Below are positions 27,283 through 35,750 of a stretch of DNA of 46,316 nucleotides, in pieces. The position numbers and the translations under genes are program-made. The stretch's first letter is position 1; each line of letters starts with the position of its first letter. The notes under the pieces are model-generated. The model was not told where the DNA came from. It made no database searches and saw only the letters and a program-made list of their open reading frames with translations. Source of the stretch: Bacillota bacterium (lineage in GTDB: Bacteria; Bacillota; Dethiobacteria; DTU022; UBA8154); the NCBI GenBank assembly GCA_012837615.1, contig DUQX01000115.1:1-46316 (forward strand). The letters are read 5' to 3'.

Positions 27283-28009
27283 TTTAATTTGGGGCCGGCA
27301 GCCTGTTCTGGAGGCCCTGCGGGGAAATTTGCCCCTGAAACGGATTAACCTGCATGAAGGCGCCAGGGGCAATATTATTAATGATATACAGAAGAAGGCG
27401 GAGGAAAAAGGAATCCCCGTGCAAAGACTTAAGCGCGCACGGCTGGAAGAAGAGGTCGGGGGACGAAACCATCAGGGTATTGTGGCTTATATGGCCCCAT
27501 ATGCCTACCTTTCAGTTCAAGAGCTGCTGGAATGCGTGCGGGAGAGGGGAAAAAAACCTTTTCTGCTGATGCTGGATCATCTCCAGGATCCTCAAAATTT
27601 GGGATCCCTCATACGGACTGCTGCTGCAGCCGGTGTCCAAGGAATAATTATTCCCAGAGACAGGGCCTGTGGGGTTACTCCTGCTGTTTTCAAAAGTTCA
27701 GCAGGTGCTCTGGCGCATATTGCGGTTGCCAGATCGGTGAATCTGGCCAACGAAGCGGATTATCTTAAGAAGGAAGGCATCTGGTTAATAGGAGCGGATA
27801 TGAGCGGGGAACAATCTTTTTACGAGGCTGATTTCAATCTTCCGTTTGCCCTGGTGCTTGGAAGTGAGGGAAAAGGGCTTTCCAGGTTGATCCGGGAAAA
27901 ATGTGATTTTTTATTGCACATACCGGTTCAGGGAGCTGTTTCTTCACTTAATGTCGCTGTAGCCGGGGGAGTTATTATCTATGAAGCTTTTCGGCAGAGA
28001 ACAAGGTGA
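27248..28009 (+). CDS. rlmB: 23S rRNA 2'-O-methyltransferase of the SpoU/TrmH family (RlmB type)
   Basis: The N-terminal substrate-binding domain (GRQPVLEALRG) precedes a SPOUT methyltransferase domain. The three SpoU motifs are visible: DHLQDPQNLGSLIRTAAAAG, LVLGSEGKGL and PVQGAVSSLNVAVAGGV. RlmB methylates G2251 of 23S rRNA; the exact target is inferred. The ATG lies 35 bases inside cysS, with AGGTGG 7 bases upstream. The Mini-RNase III gene (mrnC) that often stands between cysS and rlmB is absent. Confidence 0.92.
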   Translation: MKKRTRGKEKYDLIWGRQPVLEALRGNLPLKRINLHEGARGNIINDIQKKAEEKGIPVQRLKRARLEEEVGGRNHQGIVAYMAPYAYLSVQELLECVRERGKKPFLLMLDHLQDPQNLGSLIRTAAAAGVQGIIIPRDRACGVTPAVFKSSAGALAHIAVARSVNLANEADYLKKEGIWLIGADMSGEQSFYEADFNLPFALVLGSEGKGLSRLIREKCDFLLHIPVQGAVSSLNVAVAGGVIIYEAFRQRTR

Positions 28010-28084
28010 AAACTGTCCCGGGGAAGTGGAGGCGTTTGAAACAATAAGGCAATAGTTGGCTGTCGTTTATTTCTATTTCTGGCC

Positions 28085-28113
28085 TTGACGCTTCTGGAAC
28101 CATAGGATATAAT
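28085..28113 (+). promoter_or_regulatory. Sigma-A type promoter for sigH
   Basis: TTGACG and TATAAT are separated by 17 bases, about 40 bases before the sigH start. The downstream tRNA-Gly probably shares it. Confidence 0.75.
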
Positions 28114-28156
28114 ACATGCGTGGGAATGTCCCAATAAGATTATGGAGGCGATGTTT

Positions 28157-28840
28157 GTGGTTTTGACGGCGCAGGGTTTAAGGGAGGATGATGGCCCATC
28201 TGCGGAACTGGATCTCTTAAAAGGTGGAAAGTATGAAGATAAGACTGACGAAGAAGTTGCAGCAGAAGCTAAAAAAGGTAATGACATCGCCCTGGAATAC
28301 CTGATTAAAAAATATAGGAACTTTGTAAAAGCCAAGGCCCGGTCTTACTTCCTTATTGGTGCTGATCGTGAGGATATTATCCAGGAAGGAATGATAGGTT
28401 TATATAAGGCTATCAGGGATTTTAAAGGTGACAAGCTTTCTTCTTTTCGGGCTTTTGCCGAACTCTGTATAACCCGTCAGATTATTACCGCCATTAAAAC
28501 AGCAACTCGTCAGAAGCATATCCCATTAAATTCTTATGTTTCGTTAAATAAACCCATTTACGATGAAGATTCAGATCGCACTTTGCTAGATATATTATCC
28601 GGGACAAAGGTGACGGATCCCGAAGAGTTGATGATTAATCGCGAGGAGTATAACGATATAGAGTTTAAAATCGGGGAAATATTAAGCGACCTGGAATGGC
28701 GCGTTCTTATGCTCTACTTGGAAGGGAAGTCATACCAGGAAATTGCCTTGGAACTGGCGAGGCATGTTAAATCTATAGATAATGCTTTACAGAGGGTAAA
28801 GCGCAAATTGGAGCGCTATTTGGAAATCAGGCGGGTGTAG
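28157..28840 (+). CDS. sigH: RNA polymerase sigma-H factor
   Basis: The 227-residue protein has sigma region 2 (ADREDIIQEGMIGLYKAIRDF) and region 4 (KSYQEIALELARHVKSIDNALQRVKRKLERYL). Length and the position after rlmB match SigH, which switches on early sporulation genes. The track starts at 28142, inside the ribosome binding site; GGAGG at 28144-28148 has 8-base spacing to GTG 28157. The last codons (CGG GTG TAG) form the first bases of tRNA-Gly, so stop codon and tRNA overlap by 10 bases. Confidence 0.92.
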   Translation: MVLTAQGLREDDGPSAELDLLKGGKYEDKTDEEVAAEAKKGNDIALEYLIKKYRNFVKAKARSYFLIGADREDIIQEGMIGLYKAIRDFKGDKLSSFRAFAELCITRQIITAIKTATRQKHIPLNSYVSLNKPIYDEDSDRTLLDILSGTKVTDPEELMINREEYNDIEFKIGEILSDLEWRVLMLYLEGKSYQEIALELARHVKSIDNALQRVKRKLERYLEIRRV

Positions 28841-28904
28841 CTCAATGGTAGAGCGCTGGCTTCCCAAGCCAGTTACGTGGGTTCGATTCCCATCACCCGC
28901 TCCA
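28831..28904 (+). tRNA. tRNA-Gly (anticodon CCC), overlapping the sigH 3' end
   Basis: The acceptor stem GCGGGTG/CACCCGC, D-arm GCTCAATGGTAGAGC, anticodon stem CTGGC/GCCAG with loop TTCCCAA, T-loop TTCGATT and encoded CCA form a standard cloverleaf. The first ten bases are also the last coding bases and stop of sigH. No separate promoter is seen, so it is likely cut from the sigH transcript. Confidence 0.96.
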
Positions 28905-28951
28905 ATTATGTATGGATTATTGGATTTTATAAATTTGGATTATAAATATAG

Positions 28952-28985
28952 AAACCTTCCCTCAGAAACAGGGAAGGTTTTATTT
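28952..28985 (+). terminator. Terminator after sigH/tRNA-Gly, probably bidirectional
   Basis: AAACCTTCCCT (28952-28962) pairs perfectly with AGGGAAGGTTT (28970-28980) over 11 base pairs, with T-rich sequence on the right and A-rich sequence on the left. It could also end the convergent CotF genes. Confidence 0.85.
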
Positions 28986-29006
28986 TTCAGGTTTTGTCTA
29001 ATACAG

Positions 29007-29252
29007 CTATTGAGTAAAAAGTGATTGTACCTCTTGGATTTCCTGCGGGGTAGCTTGCTGTGCGGCTTTATAAAAACCCTTTTGTTCGGCAGCTTTATAC
29101 AGTTGATACTGGAATTGCTCATCAGCATTTCTGATTTGGGTTATGGCCTGCCGTAAATTTTGGTCAGAACATTGTGCGATGACATTTGCATAACTTGTCA
29201 AACTGCTGTTAATCATGGATAGAACATCATTCACCATATCTTTTTCCTGCAT
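29007..29252 (-). CDS. CotF-type spore coat protein (C-terminal half)
   Basis: The 81-residue helical protein resembles the second half of the Coat_F domain: KDMVNDVLSMINSSLTSYANVI followed by ADEQFQYQLYKAAEQKGFYK. Such proteins are part of the spore coat or, in related families, ferritin-like. AAAGGAGG precedes the ATG. It lies 13 bases after the smaller partner gene, and both are probably one operon made late in sporulation. Function is inferred from family only. Confidence 0.78.
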   Translation of the reverse strand: MQEKDMVNDVLSMINSSLTSYANVIAQCSDQNLRQAITQIRNADEQFQYQLYKAAEQKGFYKAAQQATPQEIQEVQSLFTQ

Positions 29253-29265
29253 TATTACACCTCCT

Positions 29266-29448
29266 TTAATGTAAGAAAGACATTAATTTTTGTTTTGTCG
29301 CCTTAGCCGATTGAGCGGATTGCTGGAACATTTGTTTGATTTGCGGGTCAGCGCACTGCTGAGCGTATGTTTCCAGTTTATTGGTAGCAGTCTCATGTGA
29401 GAAGATGAGATGCCTCAAATTTTGAAGCTCCAGTTTATTTAACGGCAT
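29266..29448 (-). CDS. Small CotF-like protein (N-terminal half)
   Basis: Sixty residues, helical, with LELQNLRHLIFSHETATNKL and ADPQIKQMFQQSAQSAKA. This resembles the N-terminal half of CotF-like spore coat proteins, where two short helices pair with those of the next gene. A GGGGGG stretch stands before the start. Together the two small genes look like a split version of one coat domain, as is common in Clostridia. Confidence 0.72.
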   Translation of the reverse strand: MPLNKLELQNLRHLIFSHETATNKLETYAQQCADPQIKQMFQQSAQSAKATKQKLMSFLH

Positions 29449-29604
29449 TTTTTACCCCCCTTTAAGTTAAATGTTTGGAAAAGCATTATTATCTTTCCAT
29501 AGCATCTGAATATTATGCAATAAATTAATCTCTACAATTAGGAAATAATAATTAGTGACACTTAGAAAATAAATTTCAACTAAAAGGGGGATGGAAAAAA
29601 CAAT

Positions 29605-32115
29605 ATGAAAGCGGTAATTATGGCAGGCGGCGAAGGAGCTAGGTTAAGACCTTTGACCTGTGACCGCCCCAAACCCATGGTTCCGATTTGTGACCGTCCG
29701 ATGATGGAATATATAACCGAGCTTTTAGTTTCACATGATCTGCGGGATCTGGCTGTAACCCTTCAATACCTTCCTGAAAAGATAAAAGAACACTTTGGAG
29801 AAAAATCGCCTCAGGGTGCAAACTTTACCTATTTTCTGGAGGAAGAGCCCCTGGGAACAGCCGGAAGTGTAAAAAATGCCTCTTCTTTTCTGGACGAGAC
29901 TTTTTTGGTGATCAGCGGAGATTGTCTTACCGATATTAATTTAACAGAAGCTATAGAATTTCACCGCAGCAAAGGAACGTTGGTTACTATTGTGCTAACT
30001 CCGCAGGAAAATCCGCTTGAATACGGTGTGGTCATGGTCGATAAAGAGGGGAAAATAACACGTTTTTTGGAGAAGCCCCGGTGGGGCGAGGTCTTCAGCG
30101 ATACTGTCAATACAGGTATCTATATTCTCGAACCTGAGGTGCTTGATTATATTCCCCCCGGAGAAAAATTTGATTTTAGCAAAGATCTTTTCCCTTTACT
30201 TATGGAAAATGGTCATACCCTTTTCGGCTGTGTGCTGCCGGGATACTGGTGCGATATCGGTAATTTAGAACAATATCGTTATGCTCATTATGATATACTG
30301 GATAAAAAAATCAATATAAAGCTACCGGCGGCAGAGGAAGAGCCGGGTATCTGGATTGCTGATGAAGTTTATATAAATGCCGATGCCCAGCTTATTCCTC
30401 CTTTCTATATCGGCAAAGGAACATACATTGGTTCTAAAGCAGTTGTCGGTGATTATTCTGTTCTGGGTGCTTACAATCACCTGGCGGAAAAGGTCTCCAT
30501 AAAAAGGGGAATCACGTGGCCGAAGGTTTCCTTGGAAAAAAACGTCACCATCAGAGGGGGAATTTTAGCAGGGGATGTGCGTCTGGAATCTGCGGCCTCC
30601 GTTTATGAAGGAGTTGTTATCGGTGAAAGCAGTATTGTGGAAAGCAAAGCTACGCTCAGGCCTGGTGTTAGGGTATGGCCATGTAAAAGGGTTGAAAGCG
30701 GCGCTCTTGTGAATAGCAATCTTATTTGGGGGAATCAATTCAGGCGTTCGTTGTTTGGAGCTGACGGGGTTCGGGGAGAGATAAACGGCGACCTTACGCT
30801 TGAAAATGCCCTCAGAATGGGATCTGCCTTTGCTTTTATGCTTGGTGGAGAGGTGCCGGTGGTAATCGGGGGGGACTCATGGGAGCCTTCGCAGCTATTG
30901 AAAAAATCTCTGACAGTAGGACTGCTGGCCGGGGGGGCTGAGGTGCTCGATATAGGTGAGAGTATCGCTCCTGCAGTGCGCATGGGGATTCCCGGCCTGG
31001 GTGCGGAAGGGGGAATTTTCGTCCATTCCTGTCCGTCCAATTACGGCTATAGCGCTATACGATTTTTTGATCGGGAGGGACTAAACCTTCTTCACGGAAA
31101 GGAACGGAAACTTGAACAGATATTTTTAAGGGACGATTTTCCCCGGGCCAGGAAGGACAAATTGGGTGTTAACAAATCAATTGAAGACTTTAACGAGATC
31201 TACAAGCGAGCGGTCTTTAAGGATATATCGATAGAAGCTATAAAAGAAGCAAATATATCGATTTTAATGGCCTTTCCGCCTCCGCACTTGCAAAAAATAT
31301 TGGTACCGATGTTGCAGGAGTTAAACTGCAATCTAGTGATATTTTATCCTCCGGGAAGGACAAAACTTGCCTGCTGGAAAGAGGATGATTTTGCAGTAAA
31401 TAAGGAAGATATTTCCCGCAGCATTATCAGGGATGAAATAGATCTGGGTTTTTGGATGACCCCCGAAGGAGAGAGCATGGTCCTTTTCGACGAGGAGGGC
31501 TGTGAAATTTCCGGTGAAGTATACCAGGCTTTACTTTCACTGCTTATTTTGCAATCGAAGGAAACGTCAATGCTTGTTCAACCCATTTCCGCTTCCTGGA
31601 TTCATGAGGAACTGGCCCGTAAAAACAAAGGGAGGGTTTTGCGTAGCAAGACCTTTCCCCGGCATTTCCAGGAGAAAATCAGAGAAATATGCAATAACCT
31701 TTGCTCCGGAGAAAACGGCAGCGGATACTTACCCTCGGGTTTTATGCAGATTGATGCCGTGACAGCCCTGCTAAAGTTGCTCGAAAGCCTCGCCCGCGGA
31801 GGTAAAAGCCTTTCCACTTTCATTAAGGAAATTCCGGGAATAAACCTGCGGCTAAAGGAAATACCCTGCCCCTGGGGCCAAAAAGGAAGGGTTATGCGTC
31901 AGCTGATCCAGGAAGGGCCCGGCGAAGCGGAAAAGGTAGAGATGATCGACGGTTTAAAATTTTATTACCCGGATGGTTGGGCGCTTGTCCTTCCCGATCC
32001 GGAAAAACCTTCCTACCGTATTTACGGGGAAGGTTTTACAGAGGAAATTGCGGAATCTTTGACAGATCTTTTTGCCGAAAAAGTTAAAACACTGCAGAAT
32101 CAACCTGAACCTTAA
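29605..32115 (+). CDS. Sugar-phosphate nucleotidyltransferase fused to a degenerate phosphohexomutase domain
   Basis: Residues 1-230 form a nucleotidyltransferase of the mannose-1-phosphate guanylyltransferase type (MAGGEGARLRPLT, RPKPMV, VISGDCLTD). Residues about 255-365 are left-handed beta-helix repeats. The rest aligns with phosphomannomutase, but the key motifs are changed. The phosphoserine loop (usually TASHNP) reads VHSCPS, the metal loop (usually DGDADR) reads TPEGES, and the phosphate loop (usually RPSGTEP) reads LPDPEKP. Transferase activity is likely, mutase activity unlikely. Nucleotide and sugar are uncertain. GGGGGATGG precedes the ATG. Confidence 0.82.
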   Translation: MKAVIMAGGEGARLRPLTCDRPKPMVPICDRPMMEYITELLVSHDLRDLAVTLQYLPEKIKEHFGEKSPQGANFTYFLEEEPLGTAGSVKNASSFLDETFLVISGDCLTDINLTEAIEFHRSKGTLVTIVLTPQENPLEYGVVMVDKEGKITRFLEKPRWGEVFSDTVNTGIYILEPEVLDYIPPGEKFDFSKDLFPLLMENGHTLFGCVLPGYWCDIGNLEQYRYAHYDILDKKINIKLPAAEEEPGIWIADEVYINADAQLIPPFYIGKGTYIGSKAVVGDYSVLGAYNHLAEKVSIKRGITWPKVSLEKNVTIRGGILAGDVRLESAASVYEGVVIGESSIVESKATLRPGVRVWPCKRVESGALVNSNLIWGNQFRRSLFGADGVRGEINGDLTLENALRMGSAFAFMLGGEVPVVIGGDSWEPSQLLKKSLTVGLLAGGAEVLDIGESIAPAVRMGIPGLGAEGGIFVHSCPSNYGYSAIRFFDREGLNLLHGKERKLEQIFLRDDFPRARKDKLGVNKSIEDFNEIYKRAVFKDISIEAIKEANISILMAFPPPHLQKILVPMLQELNCNLVIFYPPGRTKLACWKEDDFAVNKEDISRSIIRDEIDLGFWMTPEGESMVLFDEEGCEISGEVYQALLSLLILQSKETSMLVQPISASWIHEELARKNKGRVLRSKTFPRHFQEKIREICNNLCSGENGSGYLPSGFMQIDAVTALLKLLESLARGGKSLSTFIKEIPGINLRLKEIPCPWGQKGRVMRQLIQEGPGEAEKVEMIDGLKFYYPDGWALVLPDPEKPSYRIYGEGFTEEIAESLTDLFAEKVKTLQNQPEP

Positions 32116-32172
32116 TAAAATAATAGGTTGGTGATTTTATCAGAGAACGGGCAGCCGCAGCGCTTTACATTG

Positions 32173-32201
32173 TTGACAATAAGATGCTTCTATGCTAAAA
32201 T
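32173..32201 (+). promoter_or_regulatory. Sigma-A type promoter for rplU-prp-rpmA
   Basis: TTGACA and TAAAAT are separated by exactly 17 bases, about 110 bases before rplU, leaving a leader with strong secondary structure. Confidence 0.82.
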
Positions 32202-32207
32202 TACAAG

Positions 32208-32300
32208 GCGTTACCGCTCGGTTAAGGTTACTAAAATTTTACCTCAGCGTTTTTTTGCTGGAAGGTAAAGTTACCTTAAACGGCGAGATTAGAAAGAGAG
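32208..32300 (+). promoter_or_regulatory. Structured rplU leader (L21-leader type)
   Basis: The leader folds into a long stacked hairpin: TTAAGGT/ACCTTAA outside, TTTTACCT/AGGTAAA next, and CAGC/GCTG closing a T-rich loop. Position and shape match L21 leader elements that precede rplU-rpmA in Firmicutes, thought to mediate feedback by L21. Family assignment is by resemblance. Confidence 0.6.
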
Positions 32301-32310
32301 AGGTTATTCG

Positions 32311-32619
32311 ATGTACGCTATAATTGAGACAGGCGGGAAACAGTACAGGGTTTCCGAGGGGACGGTATGTGACGTAGAGAAACTGGATACAGGTATCGGT
32401 GAAGAGGTTGTTTTTGATAAGGTACTCTTAATTAACAACGAAGAACGTACAGAGGTGGGTAAACCTTATTTAACGGGCAGAAAAGTGTCGGCTAAAGTGC
32501 TGGCCCATGATAAAGGGAAAAAAATTATCGTATTTAAATTTAAGCCCAAGAAAAACTACCGGCGGAAAAAAGGTCACCGCCAGCCTTTTACCCGGATTAT
32601 AATAGAAAAAATTTCATGA
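32311..32619 (+). CDS. rplU: Large ribosomal subunit protein bL21
   Basis: The 102-residue protein is complete bL21: [14 protein letters not shown] at the start and [19 protein letters not shown] at the end are the family hallmarks and contact 23S rRNA. GAGAGAGG lies before the ATG. It is the first gene of the rplU-prp-rpmA-obgE run that is conserved throughout Firmicutes. Confidence 0.97.
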   Translation: MYAIIETGGKQYRVSEGTVCDVEKLDTGIGEEVVFDKVLLINNEERTEVGKPYLTGRKVSAKVLAHDKGKKIIVFKFKPKKNYRRKKGHRQPFTRIIIEKIS

Positions 32620-32631
32620 GTTGATGTCAAA

Positions 32632-32970
32632 ATGGTTAAGATAAAGGTTGTTAGGGGTAGCGATAATCGTCCCCTTTCTGTGGAGGTTAAAGGACATGCT
32701 CTTTTTGCTCCGAGTGGCAGCGATATAGTATGCGCTGCTGTTTCCATTCTCACACAGACAGTGCTTTTCGCGCTGGAGGATTTACTAGGCTTGAAACCCC
32801 CGGCAATGATCAAGAATGGCTATCTGTTAATGTCATCCCCTGCAGAAATTGATAAAGAGAAAGAAGAAAAGTGCTTTCTGCTGCTGGAGACAATGCTGCT
32901 GGGGTTAAAGGAGACTGCCAGATCCTATCCCCGCCATATCGTTTATACTGAGGAAAAAAAGGTATCATGA
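32632..32970 (+). CDS. prp: Ribosomal-processing cysteine protease Prp
   Basis: Prp removes the N-terminal extension of bL27 before ribosome assembly. The catalytic His and Cys stand in GHALFAPSGSDIVCAAVS, residues about 22-39. The 112 residues are typical. The substrate, bL27 with a cleavable leader, is encoded by the next gene. The ribosome binding site is poor, but the gene starts 12 bases after rplU, so translational coupling is likely. Confidence 0.93.
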   Translation: MVKIKVVRGSDNRPLSVEVKGHALFAPSGSDIVCAAVSILTQTVLFALEDLLGLKPPAMIKNGYLLMSSPAEIDKEKEEKCFLLLETMLLGLKETARSYPRHIVYTEEKKVS

Positions 32971-33036
32971 TGGAATACAAATCGCGATTGTTAAATAACT
33001 GTTACAGTACACCGGAGGATATAGAATTTTTTAGGG

Positions 33037-33074
33037 AAGGAGGTGTGAGGCCTGTCTAAGTTCAGGCCGAACTT
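33037..33074 (+). promoter_or_regulatory. rpmA ribosome binding site separated from the start by a hairpin
   Basis: AAGGAGG at 33037-33043 is 31 bases before the only usable rpmA ATG (33075). Between them GGCCTG (33049-33054) pairs perfectly with CAGGCC (33063-33068) around an 8-base loop. With the hairpin folded, 11 bases remain between the site and ATG, a workable distance. An in-frame TAA at 33057 excludes an earlier start. Confidence 0.7.
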
Positions 33075-33356
33075 ATGCGTAGAATAAACCTGCAATTGTT
33101 TGCTCATAAAAAAGGAGTCGGGAGTTCAAGAAACGGGCGCGACAGCAATGCTAAAAGGCTCGGAGTTAAAAGGTACGGAGGCCAGGAGGTTACTGCCGGC
33201 AGTATTATTGTACGCCAGAGAGGTACAAGGATTCATCCCGGTAATAATGTTGGCATAGGAAAAGACGACACTCTTTTTGCCCTGATTGACGGGTTGGTTT
33301 CTTTTGAGCGCCTTGGCAAAACTAAAAAAATGGTCAATGTTTACCCAGCAGAATAA
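33075..33356 (+). CDS. rpmA: Large ribosomal subunit protein bL27
   Basis: bL27 of 93 residues with its N-terminal tail near the peptidyl transferase centre. The start [14 protein letters not shown] holds the Prp cleavage motif (LQLFA before HKKG), so the first nine residues should be removed. [20 protein letters not shown] and [17 protein letters not shown] are conserved blocks. Its ribosome binding site is displaced by a hairpin (see the separate entry). Confidence 0.96.
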   Translation: MRRINLQLFAHKKGVGSSRNGRDSNAKRLGVKRYGGQEVTAGSIIVRQRGTRIHPGNNVGIGKDDTLFALIDGLVSFERLGKTKKMVNVYPAE

Positions 33357-33357
33357 A

Positions 33358-33380
33358 CCCGGGTTTCCCGGGATTTTTTT
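33358..33380 (+). terminator. Intrinsic terminator between rpmA and obgE
   Basis: CCCGGG-TTT-CCCGGG followed by A and T8 right after the rpmA stop. With a 3-base loop it may be partial, lowering rather than stopping transcription into obgE. Confidence 0.7.
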
Positions 33381-33398
33381 TAAGTAAGGTGATATTGC

Positions 33399-34670
33399 TT
33401 GTTTATTGATCGGGTAAAGGTCTATGTAAAGGGGGGCAGGGGAGGAAACGGAGCCGTTGCTTTCAGAAGGGAAAAATATATCCCTCATGGGGGACCCGAT
33501 GGGGGTGATGGTGGAAGCGGCGGTGACGTGATCCTGCTGGCCTCCGAGGAGAAAAATACCCTTATTGATTTGAGCTACCGGCCCCACCTGCGGGCTGCTA
33601 ACGGCGCCCACGGCCAGGGTAAAAAAAAGCATGGTAAAAACAGTGATCCCTTATATGTTAAAGTACCCGTAGGTACTGTTATCAAAGACGAAAGCGGTAC
33701 CGTGCTTGCGGATTTGGACCGCCCGGGGATGAAGGTTGTGGTTGCCAGAGGGGGGACAGGGGGCCGGGGGAATGCCCGTTTTGCCACTTCCCGCCGCCGA
33801 GCACCTGATTTTGCCGAAAAGGGGGAACCCGGAGAAGAACGTACGTTGATTTTGGAATTAAAGCTGCTGGCGGATGTAGGCTTCGTCGGCTTTCCCAATG
33901 CCGGAAAATCAACCTTACTTTCCCGTATTTCTGCCGCAACGCCAAAAATTGCCGATTTTCCTTTTACTACCTTGAAACCGCAGTTAGGTGTTGTATACCT
34001 GGGAGGTGAGCGCTCTTTTGTGGCAGCCGATCTCCCCGGAATAATTGAAAATGCCCATCAAGGAGCAGGCTTGGGCCATCAATTTCTAAAACATATTGAA
34101 AGAACTAGGGTATTATTGTTTATAGTAGATCTTTCCGGGACAGAGGGCCGCGACCCCTACCAGGATTATCTTAGTTTGAAAAAAGAGCTGGAACTCTTTC
34201 AGCGCGAATTATTGGCAAAGCCCCGTGTCATAGCTGCTAATAAGCTAGACTTACCTTTTGCCGAGAAAAAAATTCATCATTTTCGGTCCCGGGTGAGTGA
34301 CGCTCCGGTATTTCCAATCTCTGCGGTTACCGGGGCAGGGATAAAACCCCTTTTGCAAGAATTGTATAATATAATACAGAATAATATTTCAAATTCTTCA
34401 GTTGAAGAGTATAATGTAGATGAACTAGTTTACCTTCCTCCAATTTCTTATAGAGGTACTAGTGTGGTATTAGAGGGAAATGTTTACGTTGTCAGCGGTG
34501 AAGATGTAGAAAAAGCTGTTTATAGGGCACACTTTGATAGCCCTGGGGGGCTAAGCCGTTTCCAGGGGATAATGAAGAAACTCGGTGTGGAGGAGGAGCT
34601 GAAAAAGAAGGGGATTAAAGAAGGGGATACCGTAAGAATAGGAGAGATGGAATTTACTTATTTTGAATAA
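33399..34670 (+). CDS. obgE: GTPase Obg
   Basis: Obg is a GTPase in late 50S ribosome assembly and stress control. The glycine-rich Obg fold (residues 1-158) begins FIDRVKVYVKGGRGGNG. The G domain has GFPNAGKSTLL (G1), TTLKPQLG (G2 region), DLPGII (G3), NKLD (G4) and SAVTG (G5). A C-terminal OCT domain is present (about 345-423). The start is TTG at 33399, 7 bases after AAGGTG. The gene end overlaps an upstream candidate start of nadD. Confidence 0.96.
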   Translation: MFIDRVKVYVKGGRGGNGAVAFRREKYIPHGGPDGGDGGSGGDVILLASEEKNTLIDLSYRPHLRAANGAHGQGKKKHGKNSDPLYVKVPVGTVIKDESGTVLADLDRPGMKVVVARGGTGGRGNARFATSRRRAPDFAEKGEPGEERTLILELKLLADVGFVGFPNAGKSTLLSRISAATPKIADFPFTTLKPQLGVVYLGGERSFVAADLPGIIENAHQGAGLGHQFLKHIERTRVLLFIVDLSGTEGRDPYQDYLSLKKELELFQRELLAKPRVIAANKLDLPFAEKKIHHFRSRVSDAPVFPISAVTGAGIKPLLQELYNIIQNNISNSSVEEYNVDELVYLPPISYRGTSVVLEGNVYVVSGEDVEKAVYRAHFDSPGGLSRFQGIMKKLGVEEELKKKGIKEGDTVRIGEMEFTYFE

Positions 34671-34701
34671 TCAATCCCGGGAACAAAAGGAAGAATTTGA
34701 A

Positions 34702-35340
34702 ATGAGTTTTTTACTGCCCAAAACACGCAATGAAATTTTAAATCTAGGTATTATGGGAGGCACTTTTGATCCCATACATATGGGGCATCTGGTTACGGCT
34801 GAGGTTGCACGGCAGCAGTTTAAGCTGGATCACGTAATTTTTATTCCTGCCGGTATTCCTCCCCACAAGGATATTAAGACAATTAATAATGCGGAACACC
34901 GTTATTTAATGACTTTGCTCGCTGTGGTTGACAATCCTTATTTTACTGTATCGCGCCTGGAAATAGACAATAATCAACCTTCGTATACTATTGATACAGT
35001 AAGGCGCTTTTATGAAATTTATAATGGTAAGCTCAACCTCTATTTTATTACCGGCGCGGACGCGATCTTGGATATAACAACCTGGAAAGATTATAAAGAG
35101 CTGTTGAATACTTGTTGCTTCATAGCGGCCTCCCGGCCGGGTTATTCACTCAGCAAGTTGAAAGATGTTTTGGGCCCCCTTTCCCCAGAAATCACTAAAA
35201 AGATAAAATTATTGGAAATACCTGCCATGGCGATTTCTTCGACCTTTATTCGCCGTCGTGTGGCCGAAGGCAAAACAATTAAATATTTGACCCCTGAGTC
35301 GGTAGAACAGTATATCTATAAGAACAGGCTTTATGTATAA
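34702..35340 (+). CDS. nadD: Nicotinate-nucleotide adenylyltransferase
   Basis: NadD makes nicotinate adenine dinucleotide in NAD synthesis. The nucleotidyltransferase signature GIMGGTFDPIHMGHL lies near the N-terminus and ISSTFIRRRVAEG near the C-terminus. The track opens at TTG 34663, but AAAGGAAG with 8-base spacing favours ATG 34702, giving 212 residues. The obgE-nadD order is widespread; yqeK and rsfS normally follow directly, but here an RRM gene comes between. Confidence 0.93.
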   Translation: MSFLLPKTRNEILNLGIMGGTFDPIHMGHLVTAEVARQQFKLDHVIFIPAGIPPHKDIKTINNAEHRYLMTLLAVVDNPYFTVSRLEIDNNQPSYTIDTVRRFYEIYNGKLNLYFITGADAILDITTWKDYKELLNTCCFIAASRPGYSLSKLKDVLGPLSPEITKKIKLLEIPAMAISSTFIRRRVAEGKTIKYLTPESVEQYIYKNRLYV

Positions 35341-35750
35341 TTGTATACTATTTCGCTTTTTGTAGAAGATCGGGAGTGTGAGCCCCACAAGATCTGGCTG
35401 AACTTGACTTCTGTTATATAAGGTGCTATGATGGGAAAGAAAAAATTGTCTTAACATGCAGCCGGATCCAGCCGGATCTGGAATTGTAAAGTTCTGGATT
35501 CAGATTATAAAGTTATTGTAGGATTATTTAGGAGCATTATAAAGTTTTGAGTACGATAATTGTGATTACCAATGAAAGTATTACCTAAGTTGATGCCCTT
35601 GGAGTAACCGTTGTGATAAAGGTAAGCATCACGGACTCTTTTATATGTTACCCACCGGCATTATTTCTCAGGAGGTGAATTGAAGTATAAACTGTTTTTT
35701 TCTATTACATAATATATTATGAATCCAATGCCGGGAAGCGAGGTGACAAA
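35341..35750 (+). promoter_or_regulatory. Long leader region of the RRM gene
   Basis: A promoter TTGACT-N17-TATGAT is at 35404-35432, so the leader would be about 310 bases. It holds a 10-bp tandem repeat (AGCCGGATCC then AGCCGGATCT, 35460-35479). It also holds a bulged hairpin (GAGT..CC..GTGAT / ATCACGGACTC, 35602-35638) followed by only four T. A good AGGAGG site (35671-35676) does not lead a visible gene; the RRM gene uses GCGAGGTGA just before its ATG. Confidence 0.55.

Noticed and set aside
33045-33059. Five-codon leader ORF (GTG ... TAA) before rpmA
   Set aside because: Its start is only one base from AAGGAGG, too close for normal initiation; the hairpin explanation is preferred.
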